Shown piece after piece: positions 47,539 through 58,991 of a stretch of DNA of 64,000 nt; positions within the stretch are counted from its first letter, which is position 1; every line of letters begins with the position of its first letter. The DNA comes from Apodospora peruviana. Lineage: Eukaryota > Ascomycota > Sordariomycetes > Sordariales > Lasiosphaeriaceae. A program made the translations under genes and the position numbers. Under the pieces are notes generated by a model, which was not told the origin of the DNA, ran no database searches, and worked only from the letters and a program-made list of their open reading frames with translations. The stretch lies in NCBI GenBank assembly GCA_033439685.1, contig JAUEDM010000002.1:2046001-2110000 (forward strand), written 5' to 3'.

Positions 47539-48578
47539 AGGGAGCGGTTACGAGGAAACGTTCCAGGCTTAGGTAGGGATTATGATGGATGGATGGATGG
47601 CCTTTGGAGGTCTTGCTTCGCTTCTACCACAAAGCCAGATCCCACACGGATATCCGTACCAAACAACGAATGGCTCTTCACACCAAAACCGGGTAGTCAA
47701 ACGAGAGACAAGAAGGGATTAACCAGCGAAGAAGAAAAGACGAAGAAAAAACCAGATGATGCAGATTCGGTTTATTCCCCTCGTTGTTTGCCACGAAAGG
47801 AGAATCGTGTCTGGGGTTGTTCAAGGTGGATTTTGGAATAGGGGCTGCCCTTGAGATTGAAAGTGGCCTCCAACTTTTTTTCTTTAGCACACCAGCTCGA
47901 TCCTAAGCAGGGTCTGGACGCCAGGCTGTCCCCGGCCGACAGGGGATGTCAAACTGTGGAGTGCACCTGAATACTAGATGCCGATAGGGCAGTGATGACG
48001 CTTGCCCGCCTTCCGGGCAGGTTGCCGGCCAGTCAAATCTCTCCAAATCTGTGCCGATAGTACGGAATACGGAATACAGATTACGGTAATCTTACCTGTA
48101 TCCCAGACTTTTATACCTAGATAAGGTGGTAATTACAGTACGGAGTACAGCACAGCACAATACCAATTTGGTTCAAGATGGTTGCTGTCAATACAGACAT
48201 TGGAAGCGAATTGGAATAATATCACGCCGCTTTTGAATTTTAAGAATTAAGTGGCTTCTAGTTTGGATGACAGCTAAAGTCATCTCGTGGGGAGAGTGGC
48301 GGCCGTTCGGAGGCCTAGGTTGTCTTGCCTCTATCCTAATTGAGTGCTGGACTCCCGTACCATCCGATGGCCTTCTTCAGCCTTCCAGCAATGCCGTGGT
48401 CATTGACCTCGTAACCAAGTTTGCTGCCTCTCACTCAATACCCTTTCATCAGCCTCGGACCTCTTAACCCTTCTCATTCTCCCGCCACGTCTCTAGAACT
48501 ATTCTCATCCAAACTCATTCGTTTATTATTATTAAAACTAAATCGTCCAACTTATTTCTTGTTAATCATCATTCCGTC
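47539..48578. other. Divergent promoter of gda1 and the PPPDE gene
   Basis: About 1 kb. No gene seen. Contains a TACGGAATACGGAATAC string (48061-48077) and GTACGGAGTAC (48138-48148). Confidence 0.55.
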
Positions 48579-50380
48579 ATGGATGTTCACCTGCTTGTTT
48601 ACGACCTCTCACGGGGTATGGCCCGACAAATGTCCATGGGCCTCCTCGGCTTCCAGCTGGATGCCGTCTACCACACATCGATCAGACTTCGTGGTCTCGA
48701 ATATGTTTACGATGGCAACGTCGTCGCAATTCGACCGGGTAGCTCGCATCTCGGCCAGCCCATGCAGGAAATACACCTTGGCAAGACACACTGTACGAGA
48801 AACCCTTCAAATCTCATCCGAGACTATATTAACATGGGAGTGCCAACAAAGTACCGATCGATGTGATTGAGGAGTATCTGGACTCGTTGCGGGAGATTTA
48901 CACAGTCGAGGCCTACGATCTCTGGAGACACAACTGCAACAACTTCTCCAACGACTTTGCCATGTTTCTCCTAGGCAGGGGCATCCCGTCCCACATCAGC
49001 AATATGCCCCAGGCCGTACTCGACTCGCCCTTTGGCCAGATGATGATGCCCATGCTCAACCAGCAGATCGGTGCCAATAAGCGGAATGGCGGTATCCTGG
49101 GAATCCAGGAGACCACCCCGGGCAGCTCATCCAAGCCTCAGTCCCAGCTGCATCAACACGAAGGAAGAGTGCATCGCGTCACGAACCTGAAACAGCTGGA
49201 CCAACTGTTAGCTAAGGCCCAGCACTCCTGCGCCGTCATATTCTTCACATCGGCCACCTGCACCCCCTGCAAAATGGTTTATCCTCTCTACGATGAGCTG
49301 GCTGCCGAGGCAGGAGACAAGGCGATGTTGATCAAAGCCGACACATCGGAGGCATTTGATGTGGCCAGCCGGTATTCCGTCTCGGCAACCCCTACCTTCA
49401 TCACGTTCCTCAAGGGTGAGCAAGAGAACCGCTGGAGCGGTGCAGACCCGACCGCATTGCAGGGCAACGTACGGCTCCTGCTCCAGATGGCCTGGCCTCT
49501 GCATCCACACCAGTCACTCAACCTGCCGGCATTTTCCAACCCGAACGCCAAGCCCGTAATTTTCTCAAAAGTTCCGCCGTTGTCCAAGCTGCTGGCGAAG
49601 ATGGGCTCTGCCGCCGAGCACCCGACGGTTCAGGGTGTCAAGCACTTTATCGAGACTCGCTCGGCTGAGGGTCCGGCGGAGACAACACTGCCGGACATGA
49701 CCGGATTCGCAGCCCACGTGCGCGAGTCCGTCGAAAAGCTTCCTGTAGAGATCCTGTTCACAGTTGTCGACCTGATGCGGTGCGGATTAATCGACCCGCG
49801 CTTCAGCGGCTATTTCGCGGAGGAAAAAGAGCAGCGGACGGTAATCACAGTGCTCGACCGTGTCAATTCGCTGCCGGACTGCCCGTACGCGCTTCGGCTG
49901 GTCACTCTGCAGATGGCCTGCAATTTTTTCTCGAGCCCGCTATACTCGGACCAGGTCCTCGGATATGGGAGTCTCCGGACGGCCATTACGCAGCTCATCT
50001 CAACTAGCTTCCTTGATGACAGCCACAGCAATGTGCGAGTCGCTGCTGCTTCGCTGTTGTTCAATTTTTCATTGGCAAACAGCCACAGGAGGAGAGACGG
50101 GCCCGGCGACGTCCTGCCAGAGGATGACCAGGTGGAGCTGGCTGCCTCGACATTAGAAGCCATCTCGCAGGAGGAAAGCTCGGCGGAGGCGTTGGAGGGC
50201 ATGCTGAGGGCGCTTGGGTATTTGGCGTACCGTCTCCCGCTGGACGGCCAGTTAGCGGACCTGCTGCGGACGATGGACGCTGAGGATACCGTCAAGGGAA
50301 AGCAGAAGCACTTTCCTGATATGCGGTTAATCAATGAGGTTGGGCAGGAGTTGCTGGGCAAGGGACTGAGACGGCCTTAG
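48579..50380 (+). CDS. PPPDE peptidase fused to thioredoxin and PUL domains
   Basis: Exons 48579-48792 and 48852-50380; 580 residues. The PPPDE (DeSI-like) domain occupies about residues 1-145, with catalytic His32 (in YHTSI) and Cys100 (in HNCNNF). The sequence MPQAVLDSPFGQMMMP links it to a thioredoxin domain (about 175-285) with a CTPC redox site (Cys208, Cys211) and SATPTFITFLKGE. The last 260 residues are helical repeats of PUL/ARM type (about 320-580, ALRLVTLQMACNFFSSPL). PPPDE proteins remove SUMO or ubiquitin, and PUL domains of Doa1/Ufd3 bind the C-terminus of Cdc48/p97, so the protein may deliver a redox-sensitive deconjugase to Cdc48 substrates (inference). The domain order recurs in ascomycetes. 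Confidence 0.9.
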
Positions 50381-50983
50381 ACTCTTTTTGTATCGCGTTA
50401 TTGTTATTGAGCGGGCGTTCTTTTAATGACTGTGGACGGATTTTGTACGGGTAGACGGTGGTGGGTTTGGTTCTTTACCAGGCATGCAAGCACAACGCGC
50501 AGACATGTCGGTGCAGGTGGCTTCTATATCCGTAATCTTTCTCTTATAGATCGTTCCCAATGTTCAATGCCCACACAGGCACAGCAATAAATTCTAGGAT
50601 TCTATACCAATTGACTGTGTTGCTGTCAGTTGTCCAGAGACTGTACGGATTAATCCGTACGGATACTCCGTATTGAATTCAGCCACTCACAATGGGAGCC
50701 TGGCCCTGCAGATAGACCAAACTTGGCGCACCACGATAACCCAAGTTTCCTGTTCTCCCTGGCAACTGCCCCTCATCGTAAACAGTGAAATTAAACAAGG
50801 GTCTCGATACATGTCATCGCCTGTGGCGCCGCCAATCCCATCGTCCCACGCCTTGCAAGCCGGGTACCTAACACCTGCCAACCAGAGCCAGGCTAGCCGA
50901 TTGAGCGGCTGCTAGCAAATGCCAATGAGACACTAGAAATAAAGCTAAATATCTGAGCGCCCGCCGTCCGGGCATCCTGGCAT
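50381..50983. other. Intergenic with an 18-bp perfect palindrome
   Basis: No gene seen. GTACGGATTAATCCGTAC occupies 50643-50660 and is followed directly by TACTCCGTA at 50664-50672. Confidence 0.6.
50643..50660. repeat. 18-bp perfect palindrome
   Basis: GTACGGATTAATCCGTAC reads the same on both strands. It overlaps the sequence family of the TACGGAGTA motifs in this window. Confidence 0.95.
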
Positions 50984-53173
50984 ATGTTCCACGTCCTCGA
51001 GCAGCGCTTCCGCGACATCGTCTCCGACATCACCAAAACCTTAAACGACATCTCGCTCGAGCCGCGCCTGATGCCAAACAACGCCGCCGCCGAAGCGTCA
51101 GCGCTGCAGCGCACCGTCCGCTCGCATGCGTCGACGCCGTCGCTGCGGTCTCGCGATGGCACCGCGCCGCCGCATGCCAGGATGGACCCCGGAGGAAATG
51201 TTCGCGTCGTCGTGAGAGTGCGCGCCTTCCTGCCACGGGGTAAGTCTTACACTGAAATGCGCCATGGAGATTGAAAGTAACTTAACTGGTGATGGGTCAT
51301 AGAAATCAACCGCAATGCCGAATGTCTCATCAGGATGGACCCGGTTTCACAGCTGACGACCTTGATGGTCCCCGGCGACGCGGACCAGGGCAATGCGCGC
51401 GCCCGCACTCGAAAGGTGACTGAGGAGAAGTCCTTCACCTTTGACAACAGCTTTTGGAGTCACGACCCAGCGGACGAGCACTATGCGACGCAGGAGGACG
51501 TCTACGACAGCCTCGGCGAGGAATTCCTCGACCACAACTTCGAGGGCTACCACACCTGCATATTTGCCTACGGCCAAACCGGATCCGGCAAGTCGTACAC
51601 CATGATGGGCACGCCTGACCAGCCTGGTCTGATCCCCCGGACATGCGAGGACCTATTTGAGCGCATCGCCGCAGCGCAGGAGGAGACGCCCAACATCAGT
51701 TACAACGTCCGTGTCAGCTACTTCGAGGTCTACAACGAGCACGTCCGCGATCTACTCGTTCCCGTCGTGCCAAACCAGCCACCGTACTATCTCAAGATCC
51801 GCGAGTCGCCCACCGAAGGTCCCTACGTCAAAGACCTGACTGAAGTGCCGGTGCGCAACATCGACGAGATCCTGCGGCACATGCATGTGGGCGACTCGAG
51901 CCGCACCACGGCCAGCACCAAGATGAACGATACCAGCAGTCGCTCGCACGCCGTTTTCACAATCATGCTCAAGCAGATCCACCACGACCTCGAGACGGAC
52001 GAGACAACAGAGCGCAGCAGTCGCATCCGCCTGGTCGATCTCGCCGGAAGCGAGCGCGCCAAGTCCACAGAAGCCACCGGCCAGCGTCTCCGGGAAGGCA
52101 GCAACATCAACAAGTCCCTCACCACCCTCGGGCGCGTCATCGCCGCCCTCTCCGACCCCAAACAGCAGCAGCAGACCCCCACGCACGCCCGCAGCAGGTC
52201 CAGACCGATCAACAAGAGCAACACGGTCGTCCCCTACCGCGACAGCATCCTCACCTGGCTGCTCAAAGACTCGCTGGGTGGCAACTCCAAAACCGCCATG
52301 ATCGCCTGCATCGCGCCCTCTGACTACGAAGAGACGCTGTCGACGCTGCGCTACGCCGATCAGGCCAAGCGGATCCGCACGCGTGCCGTGGTCAACCAGG
52401 ACAGCATCAGCACGGCCGAGCGCGACGCCCAGATCGCCGCCATGGCGGAGGAGATTCGCTCCCTGCAGCTGGTAGTCGGCGATAGTCAGAGGAGGGAAAA
52501 GAATGCGCGTGAGGCCGAGGAGAAGTTGGACGAGTACCAGGCCAGAGTGAGGGGGTTGCAGAGGTTGATGGAGGAGCGGAGTCTTGCAGCCGAGAGCAAG
52601 ATTCGTAGCTTGCAGACGGAGAACGAGGCGTTGCGGTTGCATCTTAAGTTGGCGCTGGAGAGTCTGAAGAATCCGATTCCTGCGGTGAGGATATTGGATG
52701 AGGAGGACGAGGTTGAGGAAGAGTTGGGTATTAGTGGTGGTGGTGGTGGTGGTGGTGTGCTGAGGAGTCCGAAGCGGGTAGTCTCGCCGGCGAAACAGCG
52801 GATAATTCGTGGTAATGAGCATGATAAGGAGAACGAGAGGAGAATACGAGAGTATGAAGGCCAGGAGGAGGATGATGATGGATACGCCTCTTCCTCCTCT
52901 GGGGGGGAAACGGTTGTCGAAGGAGGCGGTGATGCCGGCGGCAGCAGGAGAGGGTCGTCCTTCTATGAGTACGAGCGCGAAGCGGATGATATGCACGATA
53001 ATATGCATGGCCTGCTGAAGGATCTCAGTATGTTTCGGCGCAAGATTGGCGACGACAAGACGCGGTTTGTGGATGAGCTGCTGAGTAGCAGTGGTGGTGG
53101 TGGGCAGAAGGGGTCACGAGGAGGGAGGCAGCCGTTGGGTGTGATGAGGAGGAGTGCGAATAATATCTTGTGA
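50984..53173 (+). CDS. Short kinesin-3 motor protein (UncB-like)
   Basis: Exons 50984-51239 and 51303-53173; 708 residues. The motor domain begins at about residue 72 (NVRVVVRVRAFLP) and has the P-loop GQTGSGKSYTMMG near residue 175, switch I NDTSSRSHAVFT, switch II DLAGSERAKS, and the kinesin-3 SFTFDNSFWSHD block. A neck and coiled coil follow (RLMEERSLAAESKIRSL and ENEALRLHLKLALESL), then a disordered acidic and Gly/Ser tail. FHA and PH cargo domains of full-length Unc104 are absent. This matches the short kinesin-3 of filamentous fungi such as Aspergillus UncB (about 735 residues). The N-terminal extension before the motor is unusual; the Met at residue 67 is another possible start. Cargo is unknown. 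Confidence 0.9.
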
Positions 53174-54320
53174 TGATGCGATGATGAAAAGGGCGAGGGA
53201 GAGGTTATGGTATTGGATGGGATGGAATGGATGAATGGAGTTGTGTTGTCATTGCTTAAGGTATCTTTGTTATGTTCCAGGCATGTTCTTTTTTCTTTGT
53301 TCTTTTGTTTAGCGTGCTACATGCTGTTTTTTATAGGCACGGGAGGAACATACCTAGGTAGATAGTTTGACGACTGGATGACCGGTGTTCTATACAGATG
53401 AAGAAGATTGGAAGACATTATTTTCAAGTTGAAAGCATGACACACCAGTTCACGGGATGGTAGTCGATATGATTTCGTGTGTACGGATCCGTTGATGTTC
53501 TTTCATTGATATGAACAGAGGTACGATATTTTGCAAGAGGGCTAGTGGACAAATCAACGAAAACTGGAAACTTAGAAATAGTTGCATGCAGGAAAATAAA
53601 TACGTTGTGAATGAACACCATTAGGTATCTCGTGCTGCGGGATTGCATATCCCAAGCAAGTACTTGTGTATTCAAGTATCTAAAAGACCCAGATCAAAAC
53701 CTGCCAAACCAGACCGGGAAAGGAAAACATCACAGAGGAATCCGCTTCACTCGACCAATGGTTATCTACCTAGGTAGGCATCTATTCTCCTCAAGATGCA
53801 GTGTATGCTTGTACACCATGCCATGAAAAATAGACGAAAAGAGATCCCCAGGCGGAGCCACCAAGCGCCGCCAAAATATGCGTTGTAATTAGAGAGTAGT
53901 ACAAAGGCAACCGAACACAACGAAAATGCATCAAGAATCCCACCACCCACCGACCCATCCATATAATGCTTATGTCCATGAAAATGCCACACATACACAC
54001 CATGTTGCCGATGGCAATACAACCAAACTCAATGCAAAAATACCCGAGAATACAGACGCGCCAGGAACGAAATCCCTTTTCCATACATGCATAACGCCTT
54101 GGAACCAGTGACCAGAATATGCGTGATGCAATCCGTATGCATGCTCGAATCGATGAAATCAAAGCCAAACCCTTCCCACCGTTGACAGAACAGGGGTATC
54201 TTTTTTGAGGAAAGAAGAAAAAAGGAAAAAGAGAAGAGAAGCCAAGCAAGAGACGAGGTAGTTAAGTCACATTTTGGACTTTGATGACGCCGAGACCCGA
54301 AATTAAACGATATCAAATCC
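53174..54320. other. Convergent 3' regions
   Basis: Between the kinesin and the acidic DUF4598-like gene. No gene seen. Two TACCTAGGTA palindromes at 53351-53360 and 53767-53776. Confidence 0.6.
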
Positions 54321-55940
54321 TTAAGTTCGCTGTGTGGTGGGCTGAAGCTTCGGGATGAACCTGATCTTGGTAACGCCACTCTTGACGCTGGAGCTGCTCG
54401 ACGAAGACGACGACGAAGAGTCAGATCCAGACGAAGAAGGGCGCTTATCGCCGCCGCCGTTGGCCAGTGGCAGCGCGGGCGAAACAGATCGCAGGGGTCG
54501 GATGATTTTGATCTTGGGGCTCGTGCGCGGCGAGGCCTGGGTCGACGAGGAAGCAGAAGACGAAGATGAAGGCGACGAGCGCGGATCTTTCAGTCTAATG
54601 ATTCGCGGCTCGGGTGTGCTAACGCGTGAGCTGTTGCCACTACTATTGCCGCTTCCGCTGCTGCGGCTGGAGATGCTCTTTGACACCTTGATTTTGATGA
54701 TTCGCTTCGAGCCAGCGGAGGATGAGCTACTGCTGCTGCTGCTTTCAGTCGACGAGCTTGATGAAGGGCGGTCGACCTCTTTGGACGCCAGGTGGCGCTC
54801 GGCAAAAGGGTCATGGTCTGCCCCAGCAGCAGGGTTTGCTCGCGAGACGATCTTGCGTCTCGTCATGTCGAATGACTTGAGGGTATCGGTGGGATATTGG
54901 TATTGGATGCGGATTTTGTTGGGTTGGGAATCCTTATCCTCATCCTCGTCATCGTCTTTCGATGCAGCCGCTGCCTTACGCTTCTTACTCTTGGCGTGCA
55001 GGCTTGCCACGGTGGATGTGGAAGCGTCGCTCTCATGCCCGGACGAGCTGCTCTGCTCGTCATCTTCATGGTCTCGCTCTTCGTCGTTGTCGGACATCTC
55101 GCTGTCTACCTTGTTACTGGCGTCGTCAAGCTCTTGCTCCAGCTTGAACTGCCGGCCTCCGGGCATGATGATGCGGCGGGCATATCGGCGCCGCTGTGTC
55201 TCTGCCACACCGGCAAAGAGATTCATCTCGATGTGTCGCTGCTGGGCAGCGTCCGCCTCATCCAACTCGAAACGGGCAGCTGAGGGATTGCTGGCCAGAA
55301 GCGTCTCTGTTTCGAGGTTGGCGCGTGCCAGCTGGCCCAGGAATTCGGGCAACGTGTCCAGGAGACCAGAGCCCCGGAGCATCGACGGATCGACCCGCAT
55401 GTCGGGCTTGCCTTGAAATGCTGAGCGCGGGCGGAGGTCGACGATTTCGTCCATCTCGTCAGTAGTGGCCAGGGTGGGTTCGACGAATTCTGGGAAGGAC
55501 TCCGAGTTCGCGGCCTTCCGCTCAGCCTTGCGGAGATGGCGTGGGCTGGCACCCTCTGGTTCTGAGTGCTTTGTTGGAGCCATTGCTGCTGGTATCAGGC
55601 GAGAATATGCTTTGGGTGATGATTGTCAGCAGAGGCTCCCAGACTGCTGCGACGGTGGAGGGAGATGCGTACCTTGGACGCTTAGGTTGAAGAGATTTGG
55701 GAATTTCTTGAGCAAACCAGTTGCTCGGTTTGGGGCGTAATGGTAGCCCTGGAAGTATTTTGCACACCACTTTGTGGCAAGGATAGTCAGCGCTTGGATG
55801 TTTGTTCTCTCGCCGAAGTTGAAGTAGTCGACGGCGATGTCGACTCCCTCGCGGAGGAGCACGAGGTCTTTCCGCTTGGATTTCTTGACAGGAAGCGTGG
55901 GCCAGTCGACCACCCGTCTCTCGCACACTCCGACCGCCAT
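54321..55940 (-). CDS. NOPCHAP1/DUF4598-like acidic protein with an N-terminal extension
   Basis: Two exons, 55940-55673 and 55609-54321 on the minus strand; 518 residues. The intron has a GTACGC donor, a CTGAC branch site and an AAAG acceptor. The second exon carries the family signature: SGLLDTLPEFLGQLARANLE, then NPSAARFELDEADAAQQRHI and EMNLFAGVAETQRRR, which I link to DUF4598 (human C12orf45/NOPCHAP1, a chaperone for box C/D snoRNP assembly on R2TP). The C-terminal half is Ser-rich with long acidic and Ser tracts, ending VTKIRFIPKLQP. The first exon encodes 89 residues (KDLVLLREGVDIAVDYFNFG, YHYAPNRATGLLKKFPNLF) not expected in this family. If it is untranslated, the protein starts at 55583 with 420 residues. 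Confident in the second exon, less in the first. Confidence 0.75.
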
Positions 55941-58040
55941 TGTAGTGAATAAGGAAGATGTGTTGAGTTATGGATGGGAAGAAGGTTCGGTGAGCTTGGG
56001 ATGAGTGTGCGATGAAGATGGCCAGAGCAGAGCAGAAGAAGGGTTTGGACAGAGGATGAAGAACGGAGAAAAGTCAGAATGAGATAAAGTGAGTTGCAGC
56101 ATACCTTGAGTTAGAATGTTCGAGTCGCGAGACAATAGACGTGTAGTGCCCAATTCCCAGCTGTCGGGCGTGGAAGTTGTGTTGTTTTAAGCAATAGCAA
56201 GTCGGGTACGTGGTTGACGCACGTGGAGCCGTAAAAACCAGACAGTCTCGAAAAAAAAAGGAGCTTGAGATGGAAAGCTAAACTTTAAAACCCAAGCTGC
56301 TGGTTTGTGCGTTCTGCAAACAAACTTCGGTGGCCGAACAGACCATTCAGTAGCTTGACGTATGCAGACGGTGAATGATGGGATGGAAGTGTCGCCGCTG
56401 GATCAGGAGCTCGACAAATTGAGACGAGACGGTACTGAAGCTGGAGTGAGAAAAGGTGAGGCGGGTAGCTTTAAGACGGCCTGACGTTTCGTTGGACCTG
56501 ATCAGTGCAAAACGTGTATCTTCGTCTCCAAACGCGACTGTTAAAGACTTGTGGAAGAGGGTGGGCTGTCTCGATGGTCCGAGAGGAGAGGCTGTTCACC
56601 CTGGAAGCTTTATTTTTGAGATGTTAGTCCGTCGAGACGCCATTGCCGTTGACACATGTATGGATGATCCACACAAACTCCGAATTAAGCTTTGGATTTA
56701 CACAGTACTGTCCACACGGCTACATGTGAATTCAGGGTTAACTGCTGCGAATTTGGAGTCCCAGGTCTCGAGCCGCGCGCGATTCCATCCCAAATTGTTT
56801 TCTTCTTGTTCAAAACGACCAACAGGGAAATAATCTGGTGTTGGTAGGCCCAACAATAGATGGGAATTGAGGTGAAACTGGGAAGCTCACCCCGGATTTC
56901 GAAGAGCCTCTGTGGACCCTTGTGAAGAGAGCAAGTGGGGGATTTGGGGCAGTGAGAATCCGTAGCAATCCGTCGCTGACTGCCCTCCATCCAATTGCCG
57001 TCGTCCCCAGCGCTTGGTTAATTCGGCCGACGCTCTACAAGACAGGTGCCCACCGGATCTGTCGCGAGGCTTCCCCAGCCAGGTCATTTACAGCTGTCAG
57101 TTAACACCTAATCATAAACCGGTGTTGGCAGCTACAGGGCCACTGAGGGGCTAAGGTACCTACCTACCTAAGGGAAGGTAGACAGTTGGCGGCAAACCCC
57201 GCCTCGCCTTCAGCTGTTACACCCGTCGAGCGATGAAAGTTGCAACTGAAACAATGGAAAGCAACGGTTAAGCTGCCAGCCCAGTCCGGATAATTCCAGG
57301 TTCTTCTCACTGAGGGAGGCACATTGGTTATGAGGACCTTCTGTTTCAATAGAGTCCCGGGCTAGGCTATAATTCCATCACCAAAGAACCTGGAAACATG
57401 GTACCTGAATATTGGCTTGGTATGAGGGGTGAAGTGAATCGCCTCACTTGATTTCAGTTCCCCTCCAAACACGTCCACTAGCCAACGAGGTGGTCAGGCC
57501 GACAATGCAGACAAAGAGTGACACCCGAAGCTTGACACCTGCGGACCTGCCTTAGGAAACCACTACCACTCAAAACAAAACCGTACTGTACAGTACCGGC
57601 CTGGAGGCCCAAAGCTTTGGGTCCTTCTCTTACACAGCTCCTCGCCGCGACTGGTGGGCCAAGCCGACCCCTCCTGTGACCTGTTTCTACCTTTGCCCCT
57701 GACCTCCAAATTGTCTCTCCGATTCACCTTGACACCGTACGAGACTCCAAACGTACCTGACATTAAGTATCTGCCGCTCTTTCCATTCTTCTGCTATTCG
57801 ACCTCTGTAATCGTGGTTCAAGTCTAGAGCGATAAGACGACGAGCCAACGTGCGCCCCTCCTACGCTTCTCGCCGCAGCGTCGCATCAACTCTCAGTCCG
57901 ACTCCTCCTGGTTGACCATCGCTGGACAGCACAGTATTGGCCTACTCCTCTGTTGCTGCTTTCAACCGATTGTCCCCAAATCTGTCTGCCACTGCCGCTA
58001 TACCTGTGTTCCTATTGCCGGTATCGCGCACCGATAAACC
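55941..58040. other. Divergent intergenic region, 2.1 kb
   Basis: No gene supported. It must hold the promoters of the minus-strand acidic protein and the plus-strand eIF4E gene. Pyrimidine-rich leader before 58041. Confidence 0.5.
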
Positions 58041-58991
58041 ATGTCCATGAGACCATCCCTCTTCACGCGTGGCCTATCGGGGCTGTCGCAGAGCTCCGAC
58101 CCCAACTCGCCGAATGTTAGCTCCCCGGCCGAACAGCGTGACGATGCAAAGCGCAACTTCCTGAAGGCAATGCGCCCGCTGCCGACCCAGCACTACTGGA
58201 ATGTCTACTTTGACCGGTACGTTTGAACCCCTTGTATCCCAACCCATGGTGCATAGCTGACATCGTCTGAACCTACCATACAGGCAAGCTAAAGAGCAGC
58301 AGAAAAAGACGACCGATGATGGCAACTACCAAGCCCAGTTGGAGCAGCTCGGCTCCCAGATCGAGAGCGTCCAAGACTTTTGGCGCTACAACAACAACAC
58401 CCCCGTCGACCAGATCAAGATGCGCGAGTCCATCTACCTCTTCAAGTCGGGCTTCAAGCCCATCTGGGAAGACCGCCGCAACATCAACGGCGGCAGCTGG
58501 ACCTTCCGCGTGCCCAAGAGCAACGGTCCGGATTTCTGGACCCGTGTGCAGGTGCTCGCTATCGGCGAGAAGCTACAGAGTGCCTTGGAGGAGGGTTAGT
58601 AAACATCTCTCCTTTTCCCCGAGCCACAATTGCTAAAATGATTATAGGCGACCAAATCTGCGGCGTAGGTCTCTCGGTCCGCTTCAACTCGCACCTCATC
58701 AGCATCTGGCACCGGGATTCGTCGCGCCAAAAGTCCATCGACGGCATGCTCGAGTGCTTGCTCGAGGAGCTGCCCGCCGAGCTTCGGCCCAAGCCCGACA
58801 ACTACTTCTACAAGAAGCACGCCGACCACGTCGGCTTTAAGGCCCCGCCTGAGTTGCAGGCCGTCCTGGACTCGCAAAAGGCCAGGGACGCTGCCGAGGC
58901 GAAGAAAAAGGCCGAGGCTGCGGCCGAGCAAGACCAAGGGGGAAACAAGGCCCCTGAGATTGTCGAGGTTCCACCTTCAGGCGAGCGATGA
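58041..58991 (+). CDS. eIF4E-family cap-binding protein, class II (4EHP-like)
   Basis: Exons 58041-58216, 58284-58594 and 58648-58991; 276 residues. Conserved eIF4E features are HYWNVYFDR, ESVQDFWRYNN, SIYLFKSGFKPIWED, GGSWTFRVPK and VGLSVRF, followed by ISIWHRDSS. Where class I eIF4E has two cap-stacking Trp residues, the first (WALW to WNVY) is changed to Tyr here, and the position of the second cannot be aligned with certainty because of an extra loop (KTTDDGNYQAQLEQ). This is the class II pattern, which usually represses or selects mRNAs instead of driving general translation. The C-terminal tail is Ala/Lys/Glu-rich and disordered. The start at 58041 gives a usual length N-terminal tail. 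Confidence 0.9.

Noticed and set aside
51752..53008. 418-codon minus-strand frame inside the kinesin gene
   Set aside because: Composition-driven shadow of the motor domain; the plus strand has the full set of kinesin motifs.
54355..55416. 353-codon plus-strand frame
   Set aside because: Antisense shadow of the Ser-rich DUF4598-like gene; made of Leu/Glu/Asp runs that are complements of Ser and acidic codons.
57800..57840. GGTTCAAGTCT string resembling a tRNA T-arm
   Set aside because: No matching acceptor stem, D-arm or anticodon arm upstream.
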